5,138 bases of DNA from an uncultured Bacillaceae bacterium (GTDB lineage Bacteria > Bacillota > Bacilli > Bacillales > Amphibacillaceae), in contig CALZEK010000121.1 of NCBI GenBank assembly GCA_945639745.1, forward strand, positions 1 through 5,138. The letters are read 5' to 3'. The position numbers and the translations under genes are program-made. The notes under the pieces are model-generated. The model searched no databases, was not told the DNA's origin, and was given only the letters and a program-made list of their open reading frames with translations. Of this stretch, positions 4,358 to 5,138 are shown in pieces; positions within the stretch are counted from its first letter, which is position 1, and the number at the start of each line of letters is the position of its first letter.

Positions 4358-5138
4358 CATTTAATAAATAATTCGTAATAATTTCGTGATGAATATTAGC
4401 ATTACCAGTGATAATGGAAGTTCTTTCCATCATACCTACCTGATTACCAACAATATCGGTTGTCTTACCCCCAACTTCATTAACAATAATCCTACCTGCC
4501 GCAATATCCCACGGTTCAAGAGATAATGTTAAGTAAGCTCCTATTATACCTTCAGCAACATGAGCAAATTCCAAAGCTGCAGAACCATATGTCCTTGTTC
4601 CTCTAGCATTTTTAACAAGTGATTGCATAACTTTTTCATTAACTAAGCTATTTTCACATAGCCAATGATGATTTAAACAAATAATTGAATTTTTTAATTG
4701 TGCATTTTCATCTAACAATGGTAATCTTTTATCATTTTTATAGGCTCCACCATCACGCATTGCACTATATAAATTATTTGCCATTACATCATAAATAAAA
4801 CCTATTTCTCCAATTCCTTCATGATAAATACCTATTGATATAGCAAAATGTCTTTTTTGATTTACAAAATTCATTGTTCCATCAATTGGATCAATAATCC
4901 AGACTGTTCCTTTTGAATTTTTTAAGTCATCTCCAAAACCTTCTTCACTTAACAAGAGGTGGTCTTGATAATATTTCTTGATTTTTTTTGCAAAAAACAT
5001 CTCAACTTCTTGATCAACGATTGTAACAAGATCATTTGCTGTTGACTTAGTTTTTATTTCAAACGGATCATCTATTCTTTCTTTTATTAATGTACCTGCA
5101 TCAAGCATCCATGATCTAACCTGATTAAACAAAGCTTC
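4338..5138 (-). CDS. Inositol monophosphatase family protein, YktC-like (5' end outside window)
   Basis: This is a Mg2+-dependent phosphatase of the IMPase/SuhB superfamily, acting on small phosphorylated substrates such as inositol phosphates or possibly NADP and PAP; the true substrate cannot be read here. Numbering from the TTG at 5132, it has KSTANDLVT..VD (29-40), the metal-binding SEEG (62-65), WIIDPIDGTMNF (78-89; D81, D84) and the C-terminal metal motif EPWDIAAG (206-213; D209). All key acidic residues are present. The frame stays open to the window edge (Glu-Ala before the TTG), there is no ribosome binding site in the six visible upstream bases, and homologues have a few more residues before the conserved Trp. 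The real start is therefore probably just outside. Its stop lies inside the shared terminator. Confidence 0.93.
   Translation of the reverse strand, partial: EALFNQVRSWMLDAGTLIKERIDDPFEIKTKSTANDLVTIVDQEVEMFFAKKIKKYYQDHLLLSEEGFGDDLKNSKGTVWIIDPIDGTMNFVNQKRHFAISIGIYHEGIGEIGFIYDVMANNLYSAMRDGGAYKNDKRLPLLDENAQLKNSIICLNHHWLCENSLVNEKVMQSLVKNARGTRTYGSAALEFAHVAEGIIGAYLTLSLEPWDIAAGRIIVNEVGGKTTDIVGNQVGMMERTSIITGNANIHHEIITNYLLNAKKESV

Noticed and set aside
1..5138. A defence system, mobile element or CRISPR array
   Set aside because: No transposase, integrase, toxin-antitoxin pair, nuclease, terminal repeats or spaced repeats were seen. The phospholipase D motifs at 723-2240 belong to a normal cardiolipin synthase with N-terminal membrane segments, not to a PLD nuclease of a defence system.

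Overview
The window looks like chromosomal core DNA from a low-GC Gram-positive bacterium (Bacillota), most likely Staphylococcaceae or a close relative. The reasons are strong AT richness, GAGGTGG-type ribosome binding sites, TTG starts, and a set of genes matching the Bacillus yla-ftsW neighbourhood: ftsW, ylaN, a YlaL-like gene, ylaI, a YlaH-domain gene, ylaF and a YktC-like inositol monophosphatase. The genus call is inference; no rRNA or species-specific marker is present.

Layout from left to right: the first 66 codons of ftsW (minus strand, running off the left edge); ylaN (minus) with its own terminator; a cardiolipin synthase gene (minus); a 131-bp divergent promoter region; a YlaL-like conserved gene and the small zinc-knuckle gene ylaI (both plus); a bidirectional terminator; a gene for a secreted or anchored domain joined to a C-terminal YlaH-like membrane domain (minus); a 193-bp divergent promoter region; the 56-residue membrane protein gene ylaF (plus); a second bidirectional terminator; and an inositol monophosphatase family gene (minus) whose 5' end lies beyond the right edge. 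No stretch without a gene exceeds 300 bases.

The recognisable functions concern the cell envelope (FtsW septal peptidoglycan polymerase, cardiolipin synthase, two small or partly uncharacterised membrane proteins) and iron homeostasis (YlaN, reported to act on Fur). Most genes seem to be transcribed singly or in pairs from extended -10 promoters. Four of them share the pattern TATGTTAnnnT. Two near-perfect palindromes serve as two-way terminators, and stop codons are embedded in or next to them.

I found no mobile element, CRISPR array, RNA gene or new multi-gene system. The points most worth a second look are the YlaH-domain protein with its large extracytoplasmic extension, a 7-1-7 palindrome over the YlaL-like gene's promoter, and the apparent absence of typA and phoH/ylaK from a cluster where Bacillus carries them.
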